Source of the DNA: Synechococcus sp. WH 7805 | GTDB lineage: Bacteria > Cyanobacteriota > Cyanobacteriia > PCC-6307 > Cyanobiaceae | Assembly: GCF_000153285.1 (NCBI RefSeq) | Contig: NZ_CH724168.1 | Coordinates: forward strand, 1,553,848 to 1,608,212 | Length of the DNA: 54,365 bases | Reading direction: 5' to 3' | Part shown: one piece after another, positions 1 to 9,388 of the stretch | Layout of the letters: each line of letters starts with the position of its first letter | Numbering within the stretch: position 1 is the first letter of the stretch | Translations under genes and position numbers: made by a program | The notes under the pieces: model-generated | What the model was told of the DNA's origin: nothing | Seen by the model: only the letters and a program-made list of their open reading frames with translations | The model's database searches: none

Positions 1-3000
1 ACCCTGCCGATCGCCAATCTCCCCAACATCGCCCCGCCCTGATCCAGGTCACAGCCAGTTACGGCGGTGCCAATTCCCTGGTCACCGAACAAGCGGTGAC
101 CAATCCGCTTGAACAACAGATCAATGGAGTTCCTGGAGCCTCCTACATCTCCTCTACCAGCAACATGGAGGGGCAAAGCATTATCTCGGTCTACTTCGAC
201 GAGACCACCGACATCGACATCGACCAGGTGAACGTGCAAAACCGCGTATCCCTGGCGATGCCCCAGCTTCCCAGCCAGGTGTCGGATACGGGCGTCTCCG
301 TGAAGCAGTCAACCCCTTCGATCCTGCTGGCTTATCAGGTGTCATCGACGGATGGCCAGTTCGATGCGGCCTATCTCAATGGGCTGGTGTATCAACAGCT
401 GTATTACCCCCTGGAACGGGTTCCCGGCGTTGCCACAGTGAACATCCTGGGGGGAACCAACCCCGCCTACTGGCTGTTCATCGACCCCGACAAGCTCGCG
501 GCGAACAATCTCACCGCCAACCAGGTGGTGGATGCTGTGCAGGCGCAGAACACGACCGCCATCGGTGGTCTGGTGGGAGGACCGCCCGCGTCCGGTGACC
601 AGGCCTACACCTACCCGCTACTGGTGCAGAACAACGGCAATCTGCTCAGCCTGGAAGACTTCGAGAATCTGATCATCAGCCGCACCGAAACAGGCAATCT
701 TCTGCTGCTCAAAGATGTGGGCGAGGTGCAATACGGCTTCAACAACTACACAACAGCAGCAGTTGATGTCTCGAACCACGACACGGTCTCCGTGGCGGTG
801 TTCCAGACCCCGGACAGCAATGCTCTGGATGTGGCGAATGCCGTCGTGAAACAGATCGATGCCTTTGCCGCCACCGCGCCTCCAGGCGTGACCGTGTCGC
901 AGGTCTACAACATCGGCCAGTTCATTGAGTCCTCCGTGGAGGGCGTTGTGGATGCTCTCGGCTTGGCGATCGTGCTGGTGCTGCTGATCCTGTTCATCTT
1001 TCTGCAGAACTGGAGGGCCACGGTGGTGCCCAGCCTGGCCATTCCAATTTCCCTGGTGGGCACCTTCGCCTTCATCAAGGTGTTCGGGTTCTCCATCAAT
1101 CAACTCACCCTGCTTGGTCTGGTACTGGCCACAGGCCTAGTGGTGGACGACGCCATCGTGGTGATTGAAGCGGTGTCGAAGAACATCGAATCAGGCATGA
1201 AGCCCAGGCAGGCCGCGCTGGCGTGCATGGGAGAGCTGTTCGGCGCCCTCGTGGCCACGGCTCTTGTGCTGATGGCGGTGTTTGTTCCTGTGGCGTTCTA
1301 TCCGGGAAGCATCGGCATCATCTACCAGCAGTTTGCGCTCACGATCGCCTTTTCAATCGCCATCTCCGCCTTCAACGCCCTCACCTTCTCGCCCATGCTG
1401 TCGGGCCTGATCCTCAAACCGGGTGAGACCGCTCCCCCGAAGGGCTGGATCTGGCCCGTGGCCGGAGTGATCGTGGGTCTGGCCTTCGGACGCTTCAGCT
1501 CCGCCGCCTTCGGCAACTGGACTTACGTTCTGGGCGTGGTGGTGGGAGGCATCGCAGGGGCGAACCTTTCCTTGATCTTCAGGGTGTTCAACACCAATTT
1601 CTCCCGGCTCCAGAACGGCTACGCCCGGCTCATCCGCACCTTGATCAAGGCCCGGCGCTGGGTGATGGTGACCCTGGCCGGCGGCATTGTGCTCACGGTT
1701 TTGGCCTTCACGGCCCTTCCCTCAGCGTTCATTCCCGATGAAGACCAGGGCTATCTGGCCGGCTTCTACCAGCTGCAGAACGGTGCATCGCTCAGCCAGA
1801 CCGAAACAATGGCCAAGCAGATTGCGGCAATCCTCAAAGAAGAAAAGGATGTGCTCAACGCCAACGTGATCAGCGGTTACGGCTTCAACGGGTCCAGCCC
1901 CGACCAGGGCACGATCCTGATCGGTCTGAAGCCGCTCAGCGAACGACCTGGTGCAGCGAACAATTCCTTCGCCATCGCTGATCGACTGAACGCCAAGCTC
2001 TCGTCATTGAGCAGCGGCTTGGCAGTTGTAGGCCAGCCTCCTGCCGTTCCAGGGTTCTCAGCCCAAGGTGGTTTTTACTTCCAGTTCAACGATCTCACCG
2101 GCAATTACAGCTTCAACCAGCTCGATGATCAGGCGCAGACGCTGATCAAGGCCGGAAAAGCCAGCGGTAATTTTTCGAGTCTGTACACCCAGTTCATTCC
2201 CAGTGCCCCGGCCTTCGGACTGAAGGTGGATCGGGCCGTGATGGGAGCGCTGAATGTGGATTACAAGGAGGCAATGAGCACGATCGCCGTACTGGCCGGT
2301 GGCTCCTACACGGGCCTCACTTACGAGAATGGACAGGTTCGGAATGTGTACGTACAGGCCGGCGAAGAGCAGCGCGACACCGTTGAAAAAATTCTCAGCT
2401 ATTACGTGAAAAATCGCGATGGCGATCTCATCCAGGTGTCACAGTTCGCCAAGTCGGAACTGTCAAGTGCACCGCCGATCATCAGTCACTACAACCTCTA
2501 CCGCACCGTTTTGATTCAGGGTGCCCAGGCAGTCGGCAAGAGCTCCGGGCAAGCTCTGAGTTCAATTCAGGCCTTGTTTAAACAAGAGAACTTCAACAAC
2601 ATCGGCTATGCCTTCACGGGCCTTGCCGCCCTGCAACTCTCAGCCGGCAGCGCCAGTGTGCTCGTGTTCGGCTTCGGCATCCTGATCGTGTATCTGGTGC
2701 TCTCAGCGCAATACGAGAGCTACGTCACCCCGGTGATCATCCTGATGACCGTGCCCCTGGCCATGCTTGGCGCCCTGGTGTTCCTTGCCATCCGCTCCAT
2801 CGACCTCAACATCTACGCCCAGGTTGGACTCGTAACCCTGATTGGTCTGGCAGCCAAAAATGGCATCCTGATTGTTGAGGTGGCCGAGCAACACCTCGAG
2901 GAGGGCATGAGTGCCAGCGAAGCAGTGATTGCATCAGCTGAATCAAGACTGCGGCCGATCCTGATGACGGCCATCGCTGCTCTCGCGGGCTTTCTACCCC

Positions 3001-3200
3001 TGGTGGTGGCCAACGGCGCCGGCGCTCAAAGCCAGCAATCCCTGGGCACCGTGATTTTCGGCGGATTGGTGGTCGCCACCGTGCTCTCCCTCGGCGTGGT
3101 GCCGCCTTTCTATGTAGTGATCAAGGGTCTGGAAGAACGCTTCTTCGGCAGAAAACAAGGAGACGGTGATGAGGATGAATCCTTTGCCAGTGCCACCTGA
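1..3200 (+). CDS. RND-family efflux permease (AcrB/HAE1 type), 5' partial, with an apparent frameshift near base 40
   Basis: This is an inner-membrane proton-driven exporter of the resistance-nodulation-division family; it normally works with a periplasmic adaptor and an outer-membrane channel, which are not in the window. The gene runs in from the left edge. The transmembrane-helix-4 proton-relay pair is visible in VVDDAIVVIEAV (near 1141-1176), and the helix-10 lysine in GLAAKNGILIVEVAE (near 2842-2885). The two large periplasmic loops and the duplicated membrane halves (starting near 950 and 2650) are intact, so about 1050 residues match the family length. Bases 1-39 read TLPIANLPNIAPP in frame 1, then a TGA stop follows at 40-42; the continuation LIQVTASYGG is in frame 3. 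One base is therefore missing near 39-40 compared with an intact gene. The first ATG/GTG-type start in the long frame is at 96, which would cut off the conserved N-terminal helix. Substrate cannot be inferred. Confidence 0.9.
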   Translation, partial: PADRQSPQHRPALIQVTASYGGANSLVTEQAVTNPLEQQINGVPGASYISSTSNMEGQSIISVYFDETTDIDIDQVNVQNRVSLAMPQLPSQVSDTGVSVKQSTPSILLAYQVSSTDGQFDAAYLNGLVYQQLYYPLERVPGVATVNILGGTNPAYWLFIDPDKLAANNLTANQVVDAVQAQNTTAIGGLVGGPPASGDQAYTYPLLVQNNGNLLSLEDFENLIISRTETGNLLLLKDVGEVQYGFNNYTTAAVDVSNHDTVSVAVFQTPDSNALDVANAVVKQIDAFAATAPPGVTVSQVYNIGQFIESSVEGVVDALGLAIVLVLLILFIFLQNWRATVVPSLAIPISLVGTFAFIKVFGFSINQLTLLGLVLATGLVVDDAIVVIEAVSKNIESGMKPRQAALACMGELFGALVATALVLMAVFVPVAFYPGSIGIIYQQFALTIAFSIAISAFNALTFSPMLSGLILKPGETAPPKGWIWPVAGVIVGLAFGRFSSAAFGNWTYVLGVVVGGIAGANLSLIFRVFNTNFSRLQNGYARLIRTLIKARRWVMVTLAGGIVLTVLAFTALPSAFIPDEDQGYLAGFYQLQNGASLSQTETMAKQIAAILKEEKDVLNANVISGYGFNGSSPDQGTILIGLKPLSERPGAANNSFAIADRLNAKLSSLSSGLAVVGQPPAVPGFSAQGGFYFQFNDLTGNYSFNQLDDQAQTLIKAGKASGNFSSLYTQFIPSAPAFGLKVDRAVMGALNVDYKEAMSTIAVLAGGSYTGLTYENGQVRNVYVQAGEEQRDTVEKILSYYVKNRDGDLIQVSQFAKSELSSAPPIISHYNLYRTVLIQGAQAVGKSSGQALSSIQALFKQENFNNIGYAFTGLAALQLSAGSASVLVFGFGILIVYLVLSAQYESYVTPVIILMTVPLAMLGALVFLAIRSIDLNIYAQVGLVTLIGLAAKNGILIVEVAEQHLEEGMSASEAVIASAESRLRPILMTAIAALAGFLPLVVANGAGAQSQQSLGTVIFGGLVVATVLSLGVVPPFYVVIKGLEERFFGRKQGDGDEDESFASAT

Positions 3201-4134
3201 CTCGGCCCACTGGACCTGGCAGCAGCCCGATGGCTGCGATCTCGATGTGGCCTGGTGCCGGCAGGGCCAAGACAACAGTGCATCGCCGGCGGTGGTGCTG
3301 GTGCATGGTTTCGGTGCCAGCAGCGGCCACTGGCGTCACACCATGCCGTCGCTGGCAGAGCGAACCCCCACCTTCGCCCTCGATCTGATCGGCTTCGGCG
3401 GCAGCAGTCAGCCAAGGGCCGTGCTGCCCAGCGATCCCGATGCCGACCTCCAAGCACCGAGCGATGAAGCGCTTGTGTATGGCTTCGATCTCTGGGCTGA
3501 GCAGGTGGAGGCCTTCTGCCGGCAGATCGTGCAGCGCCCGGTGCTGCTGGTGGGCAATTCGATCGGCGGTGTAGTGGTGCTCCGCGCAGCCCAACGGCTG
3601 GGGGTGCACTGCAAGGGCGTGGTACTGATCGACTGCGCCCAGCGGCTGATGGATGACAAACAGCTGGCCAGCCAACCGGCCTGGATGGCTTGGATCCGGC
3701 CGTTGCTGAAAGCCCTGGTGAGCCAACGCTGGCTGAGCACAGCCCTGTTCCGCAACGCGGCCAGGCCCCGGGTGATCCGCAGCGTGCTCGGCCAGGCCTA
3801 CCCGAGCGGAGCCAATGTTGACGACCAACTGGTTGACCTGCTGTACCAACCAACGCAGCGCCCCGGGGCCGCCGAGGCTTTCCGAGGCTTTATCAACCTC
3901 TTCGATGACCACCTGGCTCCAGAGCTGCTGGCGAACCTTGAACAGCCGGTGCATCTGATCTGGGGGGAACGGGATCCCTGGGAACCCGTGGCAGAAGCCC
4001 GCGATTGGGCTGAGCGCTTTGCCTGCGTCGAATCACTCACGGTGCTTCCTCTGGTGGGACACTGTCCGCACGACGAAGCACCGCAGGCTGTCAACGACCG
4101 GTTGCTGGAGATTCTCCAGGCGCAGGGAGCATGA
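3169..4134 (+). CDS. Alpha/beta-fold hydrolase
   Basis: This is a soluble alpha/beta hydrolase of about 321 residues. The oxyanion-hole motif HGFGASSGHW, the nucleophile elbow GNSIGG (Ser131), an acid in WGERDPWEP (Asp269) and a late histidine in GHCPHDE (His298) form a complete catalytic triad. The gene overlaps the end of the RND permease gene by about 30 bases. An AAGGAG ribosome-binding site at 3157-3162 sits six bases before the ATG at 3169, which is why this start is preferred over the GTG at 3166 or the ATG at 3175. Related plant and cyanobacterial proteins are often annotated near chlorophyll or lipid metabolism, but the substrate cannot be read from the sequence. The next gene starts in a 4-base ATGA overlap, suggesting translational coupling. 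Confidence 0.9.
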   Translation: MRMNPLPVPPDSAHWTWQQPDGCDLDVAWCRQGQDNSASPAVVLVHGFGASSGHWRHTMPSLAERTPTFALDLIGFGGSSQPRAVLPSDPDADLQAPSDEALVYGFDLWAEQVEAFCRQIVQRPVLLVGNSIGGVVVLRAAQRLGVHCKGVVLIDCAQRLMDDKQLASQPAWMAWIRPLLKALVSQRWLSTALFRNAARPRVIRSVLGQAYPSGANVDDQLVDLLYQPTQRPGAAEAFRGFINLFDDHLAPELLANLEQPVHLIWGERDPWEPVAEARDWAERFACVESLTVLPLVGHCPHDEAPQAVNDRLLEILQAQGA

Positions 4135-5114
4135 CCGACACCACCACGCAGGCCCGCCTGGATCAACTGGCTGTCCAGTGGAACGAAGCGGAAATTCCCC
4201 GACCATCCCTCGACCGTTGGCTCGCGCAATTTGAAGCGGACGACTACGGCATCGCCCTGCGGCTGCTGGAGTGCATCGAGATGCACAGCTGGGCCAGGCT
4301 GCTGCGTGAATGCCGGCTGCTCCACCAACGGCTTTGCAGGGATCTGGCCAGCGATGGCTTTGACGTGGCCAGCTTCCGTGACATCGACTTCACGCGAGCC
4401 TTCGTGTGCAAAAGCGGTGATCTGATTGCCTACGCCTATCGCAAGGCCAACCGCTTGCCAGTGACCTGTTTCCGCAGCATGGAGTCCTTACTGGCCCATC
4501 CGCCAGCAGACCACGAACGTCGCGCCCTGGTGGTGCTGGATGACTATATCGGCACCGGATCGCAGTTCCTGTTTCATTTCCTGGCGCGGAAACCGGCCCA
4601 TCTCAACCTGCTGCAGCGCTACGCCAAGGTGCGGGTCGGGGCGATCGTGGTACACGACGATGCTCGGCACAAATGGAAGTTGCTACAGCACCGCTGCTTC
4701 CACGATGTGATGGCCATTGAAGAGCGAGAGCTGGCCTGCATCGATTTCTCTGGCGAACGGGAGCAACTCATCGAGGCCTTGGCTCAGCTCGACTGGACCA
4801 ATTGCGGATTAGTGGCAGCCCAAAAAGACTTTCCCGTCACCGCCCATCCCTGCCTCACACAAAACGAACGGCGATCCTTGCAGCACTTCCTCAGGAAGCA
4901 ACAACAAAAGGAAGGAACCGGCACCACCGAATTTCTGTTGGGCCACCACTCATTTTTTTATGGAGCTCCGAACGCTCTAGCCCGAGTGCTCCTCCCCCTG
5001 TTCAAACGGGTGGAGGATTTCACCGCTTACGACAGCAGCACTCTGGTGGGATTGCCCGCAGCGATCATCGATTACGACATCGACAATGTTCAGGCAATCT
5101 CTTATCTCAGTTGA
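4131..5114 (+). CDS. Phosphoribosyltransferase-like protein (PRTase-CE-like)
   Basis: This 327-residue protein has a helical N-terminal part and then a segment resembling the PRPP-binding loop of phosphoribosyltransferases: ALVVLDDYIGTGSQF near residues 132-146, with the two adjacent aspartates and the G-T-G loop. A later block, FLLGHHSFFYGAPNAL with PLFKR after it (near residues 270-300), recalls the C-terminal block of the PRTase-CE family, where a histidine-rich strand is followed by a P-N pair and a W/PLF motif. That family is known mainly from computational work, which places many members in biological-conflict systems. Here it sits in an ATGA overlap with the alpha/beta hydrolase. Assignment rests on my reading of the motifs; the true substrate is unknown. 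It ends 21 bases from the convergent sigma-factor gene. Confidence 0.8.
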   Translation: MTDTTTQARLDQLAVQWNEAEIPRPSLDRWLAQFEADDYGIALRLLECIEMHSWARLLRECRLLHQRLCRDLASDGFDVASFRDIDFTRAFVCKSGDLIAYAYRKANRLPVTCFRSMESLLAHPPADHERRALVVLDDYIGTGSQFLFHFLARKPAHLNLLQRYAKVRVGAIVVHDDARHKWKLLQHRCFHDVMAIEERELACIDFSGEREQLIEALAQLDWTNCGLVAAQKDFPVTAHPCLTQNERRSLQHFLRKQQQKEGTGTTEFLLGHHSFFYGAPNALARVLLPLFKRVEDFTAYDSSTLVGLPAAIIDYDIDNVQAISYLS

Positions 5115-5135
5115 AATCGAAGCGAGGAGGAATCC

Positions 5136-6203
5136 TCAGCAAGCGACGTACGCCTCAACTTGATCACTGAGACGGCGCAGTCCAGCGAGACCATCTCGCT
5201 CAAGATTGCGAACGCGATCCCGGCTGATTCCGATGACACGGCCGATGCCGGTGAGACTCATCGGCTCCTCACCATCCATCCCATACCGCATCCGCAGCAC
5301 ACGCTCCTGCAATTCAGGCAGTTGGCCCAGCAGATCCCTCAGATCTCCCTTCAGGCACTCGCCCTCCACCTGCTCACTCGGCAGTTCTCCATCGCCAGCC
5401 AGCAGATCCAGCAGCTCCGTATCATCTCCATCCCCAACCTTCATCTCCAGGCTCACTGGCTGACGGGCACGGCACATCAGCTCTTTCACCTCATCCTCCG
5501 GCAGCTCCACAAACGACGCCAACTCCGTCACTGATGGCGTTCGCCCCAGTTCCTGGCTCAACTCACGCTGACCTTTCTTCAGTTTGTTCAGCATCTCGGT
5601 GATGTGGATCGGCAGCCGGATCGTCCGGCTCTTCTCCGCAATTGCCCGGGTGATTCCCTGACGGATCCACCAGTACGCATAGGTACTGAACTTGTAGCCC
5701 CGCGTTGGATCGAATTTCTCCACACCACGCACCAGGCCGATCGTCCCTTCCTGGATCAGATCCAGCAGCTCCATATTCCGCTTCGTGTATTTCTTCGCAA
5801 CGCTCACCACAAGCCTCAAGTTGGCCGCCACCATCCGCTCTTTGGCGCGGCGACCGGCCTGCAACTTGCGCTTCAGTTGCACAGCACTCAATCCCGCAGC
5901 CTTGGCCAACTCCGCTGCAAGCACCGCTTCACCACCGCGTTTCTCCTGCAACTCGGCTTCCACGGACTCCAGCTCCATCAGCTCCTGCACCTGACGGCCC
6001 AGGGTGATCTCCTGCTGATGACTCAACAACGGCACACGACCGATATCACGCAGGTAGGAGCGCACCAGATCAACATCTGTGCCGGATGGGCGGGACGCAG
6101 TCGTCTTTGCAGGACTGCTCTTCGATGACTGATTTTTTGAGGAAACCGTCTGAAGGACGAGTGTCGAAACAGGGACGGAAGCTTCGGCAAGGGCGGGAGC
6201 CAT
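5136..6203 (-). CDS. Group 2 RNA polymerase sigma factor, RpoD-like
   Basis: This is a non-essential-type sigma-70 factor that directs RNA polymerase to promoters under particular conditions. Region 1.2 is seen in VRSYLRDIGRVPLLS (about residues 47-61). Region 2 is almost identical to the primary factor: NLRLVVSVAKKYT, LDLIQEGTIGLVRGVEKFD and FSTYAYWWIRQGITRA, carrying the core-binding and -10 melting residues. Region 3 follows with LPIHITEMLNKLKK, and region 4 ends the protein with the helix-turn-helix IGRVIGISRDRVRNLE, which reads the -35 element. At 355 residues and without a long region 1.1, it is a group 2 factor rather than the principal SigA. The first 35 or so residues are Ser/Ala/Lys-rich and probably disordered. 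Which of SigB, SigC or SigD is closest cannot be settled by eye. Confidence 0.95.
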   Translation of the reverse strand: MAPALAEASVPVSTLVLQTVSSKNQSSKSSPAKTTASRPSGTDVDLVRSYLRDIGRVPLLSHQQEITLGRQVQELMELESVEAELQEKRGGEAVLAAELAKAAGLSAVQLKRKLQAGRRAKERMVAANLRLVVSVAKKYTKRNMELLDLIQEGTIGLVRGVEKFDPTRGYKFSTYAYWWIRQGITRAIAEKSRTIRLPIHITEMLNKLKKGQRELSQELGRTPSVTELASFVELPEDEVKELMCRARQPVSLEMKVGDGDDTELLDLLAGDGELPSEQVEGECLKGDLRDLLGQLPELQERVLRMRYGMDGEEPMSLTGIGRVIGISRDRVRNLERDGLAGLRRLSDQVEAYVAC

Positions 6204-6255
6204 AGTGCTTCGTTTAGTTGTGTGAAGCGTACTCCTAAGAAACGTAAACGAGCTC

Positions 6256-7728
6256 TCAGAAAAGGGTTACCGCCAAGAAATGAGCAGAAATACCTGTGGA
6301 CTGAAGCAGCTGGGGCATATGCACGAGCAACCACTGCGCTGTTTTCAAATAGATCAGGGTTCCCACCACATCCGTGCAGGTGGTGATGAAGGGTGTGGAC
6401 ATCAAGGCCGGATCCAACCCCATCCGATCGAAGAGCAACGGGAAGCCTGCTCCAGCCGTGGCGGCCAGGGTGGTAATCGCCAGAAGGCTGGTTCCCACCG
6501 AAAGGCCCACTAGCGGACTCTCGCCTCGCCACCAGGCAAAGGGCACCACCAAGATCATCATCAGCAATCCCAGCAGCAATCCCGCCGTGGCCTCACGCAC
6601 GACAGCCTTGATGCGCCCGAGAGAGGCAATGCTCTGGGTGCTCAAGCCGCGGATCACCACAGTGGAGCTCTGAGCGCCCACATTGCCTCCGGTGCCCGCC
6701 AAGAGTGGAATAAATGCCGCCAGCAGCACCACCTCTTTAAGCACCTGCTCATTGAGAGCAATCACTTCCGATGTAAAGAAGCTGGCCACCACCAGCACCG
6801 ACAGCCACACCACCCGGCGCCGGGCCACGGTGAACAGATTGCTCTGGAAATAATCGTCTTCATCCCCGGCTTCCACAGCACCGGCGGCATAAAGGTCGCG
6901 GGTGGCCTCCTGCTCGATCACATCGATCACGTCATCCACGGTGACGATCCCCACCAAGCGTCGCTCACGATCCACCACCGGCACTGCCAGAAAGTCGTAA
7001 CGCTGAATCGCCCGGGCCACGTCTTCCTGATCCGTGTCAGTGCCCACGCTCACCACCTCCCGAGTCATCACATCACCGATCCGGTCTTCAGGGTCGGCTG
7101 TGACCAGATCACGTAGCGACAGGATGCCCGTGAGATGACGCTCCCCATCGGTCACATAAAGGCTGTAGATCGTTTCGGTCTGACGCGCCCGGCGTCGAAC
7201 GATCGTGAGGGCCTGGGCCGCACTGTGAAAATCTTTGAGATCGATGTATTCCGTCGTCATCAGACGGCCGGCGGTTTCCGGGGCATAGCCCAGCAACTGG
7301 GCGGTGACTTTGCGCTCCGCAGGACTGAGCTCCGCAAGCAGACGCCGAACCACCTTGGCGGGGAGTTCATCGAACAACCGAACCCGGTCATCCGGAGACA
7401 TCTCCTCGACCAGCTCCAACACCTCGCCGGAGCGCAGCCGTTCCAGAAGGCTCTGCTGCACCGCTGGATCGAGATACTCGTACACCTCGATCGCTTCATC
7501 CTTGCTGAGCAGCCGGAAGGCCAGGGCCTGAAGGGTGCGCGGCAGGCTGCCGATCGCTTCGGCGACGTCCACGGGCTGCACTGGCGCCAGCAGCATTTTG
7601 ACGCCGTCGTAATTGCCCACGCTGAGCATGGATTCCAGCTGACGGGTCACCACCTCAGCCAGCATCGGATGGGCCAGCGTCGTTCCACTGCCGGCATTGA
7701 GAGTGCGGCTGTCCGGTGCTTGATCCAT
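6256..7728 (-). CDS. mgtE: Magnesium transporter MgtE
   Basis: This is an inner-membrane Mg2+ channel gated by cytosolic Mg2+. The 490 residues show the family order: a helical N domain (about residues 30-150, with repeated LL-ELSP and EEMSPDDR segments), a pair of CBS domains (about 155-285; TGILSLRDLV and LVGIVTVDDVIDVIE), a connecting helix, and five transmembrane helices (about 310-490). The channel signature PLLAGTGGNVGAQSS is at about residue 340. Upstream lies an intergenic gap of only 74 bases shared with the divergent glutathione peroxidase gene. No Mg2+-sensing leader RNA can be recognised in that short space. Confidence 0.96.
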   Translation of the reverse strand: MDQAPDSRTLNAGSGTTLAHPMLAEVVTRQLESMLSVGNYDGVKMLLAPVQPVDVAEAIGSLPRTLQALAFRLLSKDEAIEVYEYLDPAVQQSLLERLRSGEVLELVEEMSPDDRVRLFDELPAKVVRRLLAELSPAERKVTAQLLGYAPETAGRLMTTEYIDLKDFHSAAQALTIVRRRARQTETIYSLYVTDGERHLTGILSLRDLVTADPEDRIGDVMTREVVSVGTDTDQEDVARAIQRYDFLAVPVVDRERRLVGIVTVDDVIDVIEQEATRDLYAAGAVEAGDEDDYFQSNLFTVARRRVVWLSVLVVASFFTSEVIALNEQVLKEVVLLAAFIPLLAGTGGNVGAQSSTVVIRGLSTQSIASLGRIKAVVREATAGLLLGLLMMILVVPFAWWRGESPLVGLSVGTSLLAITTLAATAGAGFPLLFDRMGLDPALMSTPFITTCTDVVGTLIYLKTAQWLLVHMPQLLQSTGISAHFLAVTLF

Positions 7729-7802
7729 GCCCCGTACCCAGCAAATCCAAGTGTATGTCGATTCCAGAGGGTTATCGTCTGCGCCGAATGCTTCGTTCTG
7801 CC

Positions 7803-8282
7803 ATGGCTCCCAGCGTCAGCAACGTGTCCGTCCGTACCCCAGACGGCAGTGAAAAATCCCTCGGCAGCTATGCAGGCCAAGTGCTGTTGATCGTGAATGT
7901 GGCCAGCCGCTGCGGATTCACCAAGCAGTACGCCGGTCTGCAGAGCCTGCAGGACACCTTCGGGCCCCGCGGCCTGCAAGTGCTGGGCTTCCCCTGCAAC
8001 GACTTCGGCGCCCAGGAGCCCGGCACCCTCGACGAGATCAAGAGCTTCTGTTCCACCACCTACGGTGCCAGCTTCGAGCTGTTCGACAAAGTGCACGCCA
8101 CCGGCAGCACCACCGAGCCTTACACCACCCTCAACCAGACCGAGCCGGCCGGTGATGTGGCCTGGAATTTCGAAAAGTTCCTGGTGGGCAAAGACGGTAC
8201 GGTGCTTGCACGCTTCAAGAGTGGCGTGGCCCCTGAGGACGCCGAACTCAGCGCTGCGATTGAGGCGGCTCTGCAGGCCTGA
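7803..8282 (+). CDS. Glutathione peroxidase family protein
   Basis: This 159-residue thiol peroxidase reduces hydrogen peroxide or lipid hydroperoxides, in cyanobacteria usually with thioredoxin or NADPH-dependent reductants rather than glutathione. The peroxidatic cysteine is Cys37 in NVASRCGFTKQY, not selenocysteine. The rest of the catalytic tetrad is visible: Gln71 in GFPCNDFGAQEPG and the late Trp-Asn in DVAWNFEKFLV. Cys65 also lies in the GFPCN motif. The ATG at 7803 gives the standard family length; the frame is open further upstream to 7716, but that part has no family homology. Its 3' end overlaps the convergent crcB gene by 35 bases. Confidence 0.95.
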   Translation: MAPSVSNVSVRTPDGSEKSLGSYAGQVLLIVNVASRCGFTKQYAGLQSLQDTFGPRGLQVLGFPCNDFGAQEPGTLDEIKSFCSTTYGASFELFDKVHATGSTTEPYTTLNQTEPAGDVAWNFEKFLVGKDGTVLARFKSGVAPEDAELSAAIEAALQA

Positions 8283-8664
8283 GCCAGCGGGCGCTCACGC
8301 CGCGGCCAAGCACAAGCCCAAGGGCTGCGCCACCCAGGCCCAGCCCGAGGGTGGCGCCGATCAGACCGATGGCGGCCGCAGCTTGCCCCGCTGCGATCAA
8401 ACTCACACAATCCACCATCCAGCTGCTGAAGGTGGTGAGCGATCCACAGAAGCCGATCCCGATCAGCAGCTGCAGCCGCGGCCGAAAGGGAAGCCCAAGC
8501 AGTAACCCCAGCACAAGCGATCCGAGCACATTCGCCAGCAGGTTGCGATCTGGTGCCAACACCGACAGCTGCCAACGCAACAAAGCCCCGGGAATGGCAC
8601 CAAGGGCTACCAGCAGCAATTCCTGTATCTCCTGGCGTGCTGTGGGCTGGAATTGTTCAGCCAT
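8248..8664 (-). CDS. crcB: Fluoride ion channel CrcB (Fluc), copy 1
   Basis: This small four-helix membrane protein (138 residues) exports fluoride as a double-barrelled dimer. The family signatures are present: GALLRWQLS in helix 1, [13 protein letters not shown] in helix 2 with the conserved Asn, and [12 protein letters not shown] in helix 3 with the Na+-binding glycine-serine segment and the phenylalanine of the fluoride track. The start is set at 8664 because ATGGCTGA overlaps the stop of the upstream paralogue by 8 bases; a longer in-frame start at 8745 would lie deep inside that gene. Together with the next gene it probably forms a heterodimeric channel, as is usual when two crcB genes are adjacent. 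Confidence 0.92.
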   Translation of the reverse strand: MAEQFQPTARQEIQELLLVALGAIPGALLRWQLSVLAPDRNLLANVLGSLVLGLLLGLPFRPRLQLLIGIGFCGSLTTFSSWMVDCVSLIAAGQAAAAIGLIGATLGLGLGGAALGLVLGRGVSARWLRPAEPPQSQR

Positions 8665-9058
8665 CAGCCAAGCCCAGGCCGTAGCCAGCACCGGCCACCA
8701 ACAGACCGGCCAGCACTGAACCGGCCGTGAGCAACAGCGCTTCACCCCACTGGCGGTCCCGCAGGGTGACCAGCACCTCTACAGCAAAGGTGGAGAAGGT
8801 ACTGAGGCTTCCGAAGAAACCAACGCCGATCAAAAGAATCAACGACGACGTCGAGCCAGGAGGAGTGCAGCGGCCGGACGTCTGCAATCCCAACACAAGG
8901 CCCAGAGCGAAGGCCGCCACCAGGTTCACCAGGAAGGTGCCCCAGTGCTTGCGAGGCACCATCGGCTCGAAGTGGTTCACCACCCGCAGACGCAACCAGG
9001 CACCGGGAACGGCACCCAGACCCACCAGAAGCGCCTGGGAGGGAACGATGTCAGCCAT
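8657..9058 (-). CDS. crcB: Fluoride ion channel CrcB (Fluc), copy 2
   Basis: This 133-residue paralogue of the adjacent gene has the same four hydrophobic helices. Its key motifs are [25 protein letters not shown] with the conserved Asn, and [16 protein letters not shown], the last closer to the family consensus (two phenylalanines plus Thr-Phe) than that of copy 1. Paired crcB genes generally encode antiparallel heterodimers. The gene starts in an ATGGCTGA 8-base overlap with the stop of the SH3-like gene, so it is probably translated from a gyrB-SH3-crcB-crcB transcript. No fluoride riboswitch can precede it because the upstream DNA is coding. Confidence 0.92.
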   Translation of the reverse strand: MADIVPSQALLVGLGAVPGAWLRLRVVNHFEPMVPRKHWGTFLVNLVAAFALGLVLGLQTSGRCTPPGSTSSLILLIGVGFFGSLSTFSTFAVEVLVTLRDRQWGEALLLTAGSVLAGLLVAGAGYGLGLADG

Positions 9059-9388
9059 GAATCCAGCCCCGTTGCCGGTCGGTCACCCCAGGAAACGCTG
9101 GATGAGAGGACACCTGCACCTGAATCCAATCGCGGCCATCGGCGCTGCGCCAGTGACGCAACAGCTGCAGGGGGGTACCGATTTCCAAGCGACGCAGCGA
9201 TGGAGCCGCCAGGCCAGGACCGGCTTGCAACAGACAGTCACTGCCGCTGAGCAGGGGCCCTTCGCCATCCTGACGGCGGATCTGGGGCAGACGCCGTTCG
9301 GCTCCACCAGCCGGCAGCGCTGCAGGACCGAGCAGGGCCACACCCAGCAGCCAGCCCCAGCGGAGCACGGAGGAAGCGGAACGCTGCA

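Noticed and set aside
5120-5160. GAGGA-A-TCCTC near the end of the sigma-factor gene as a terminator
   Set aside because: Stem of five with a one-base loop is too weak and there is no U-tract.
7729-7802. Magnesium riboswitch or M-box upstream of mgtE
   Set aside because: The shared gap is only 74 bases, too short for the structure, and no conserved core is visible.
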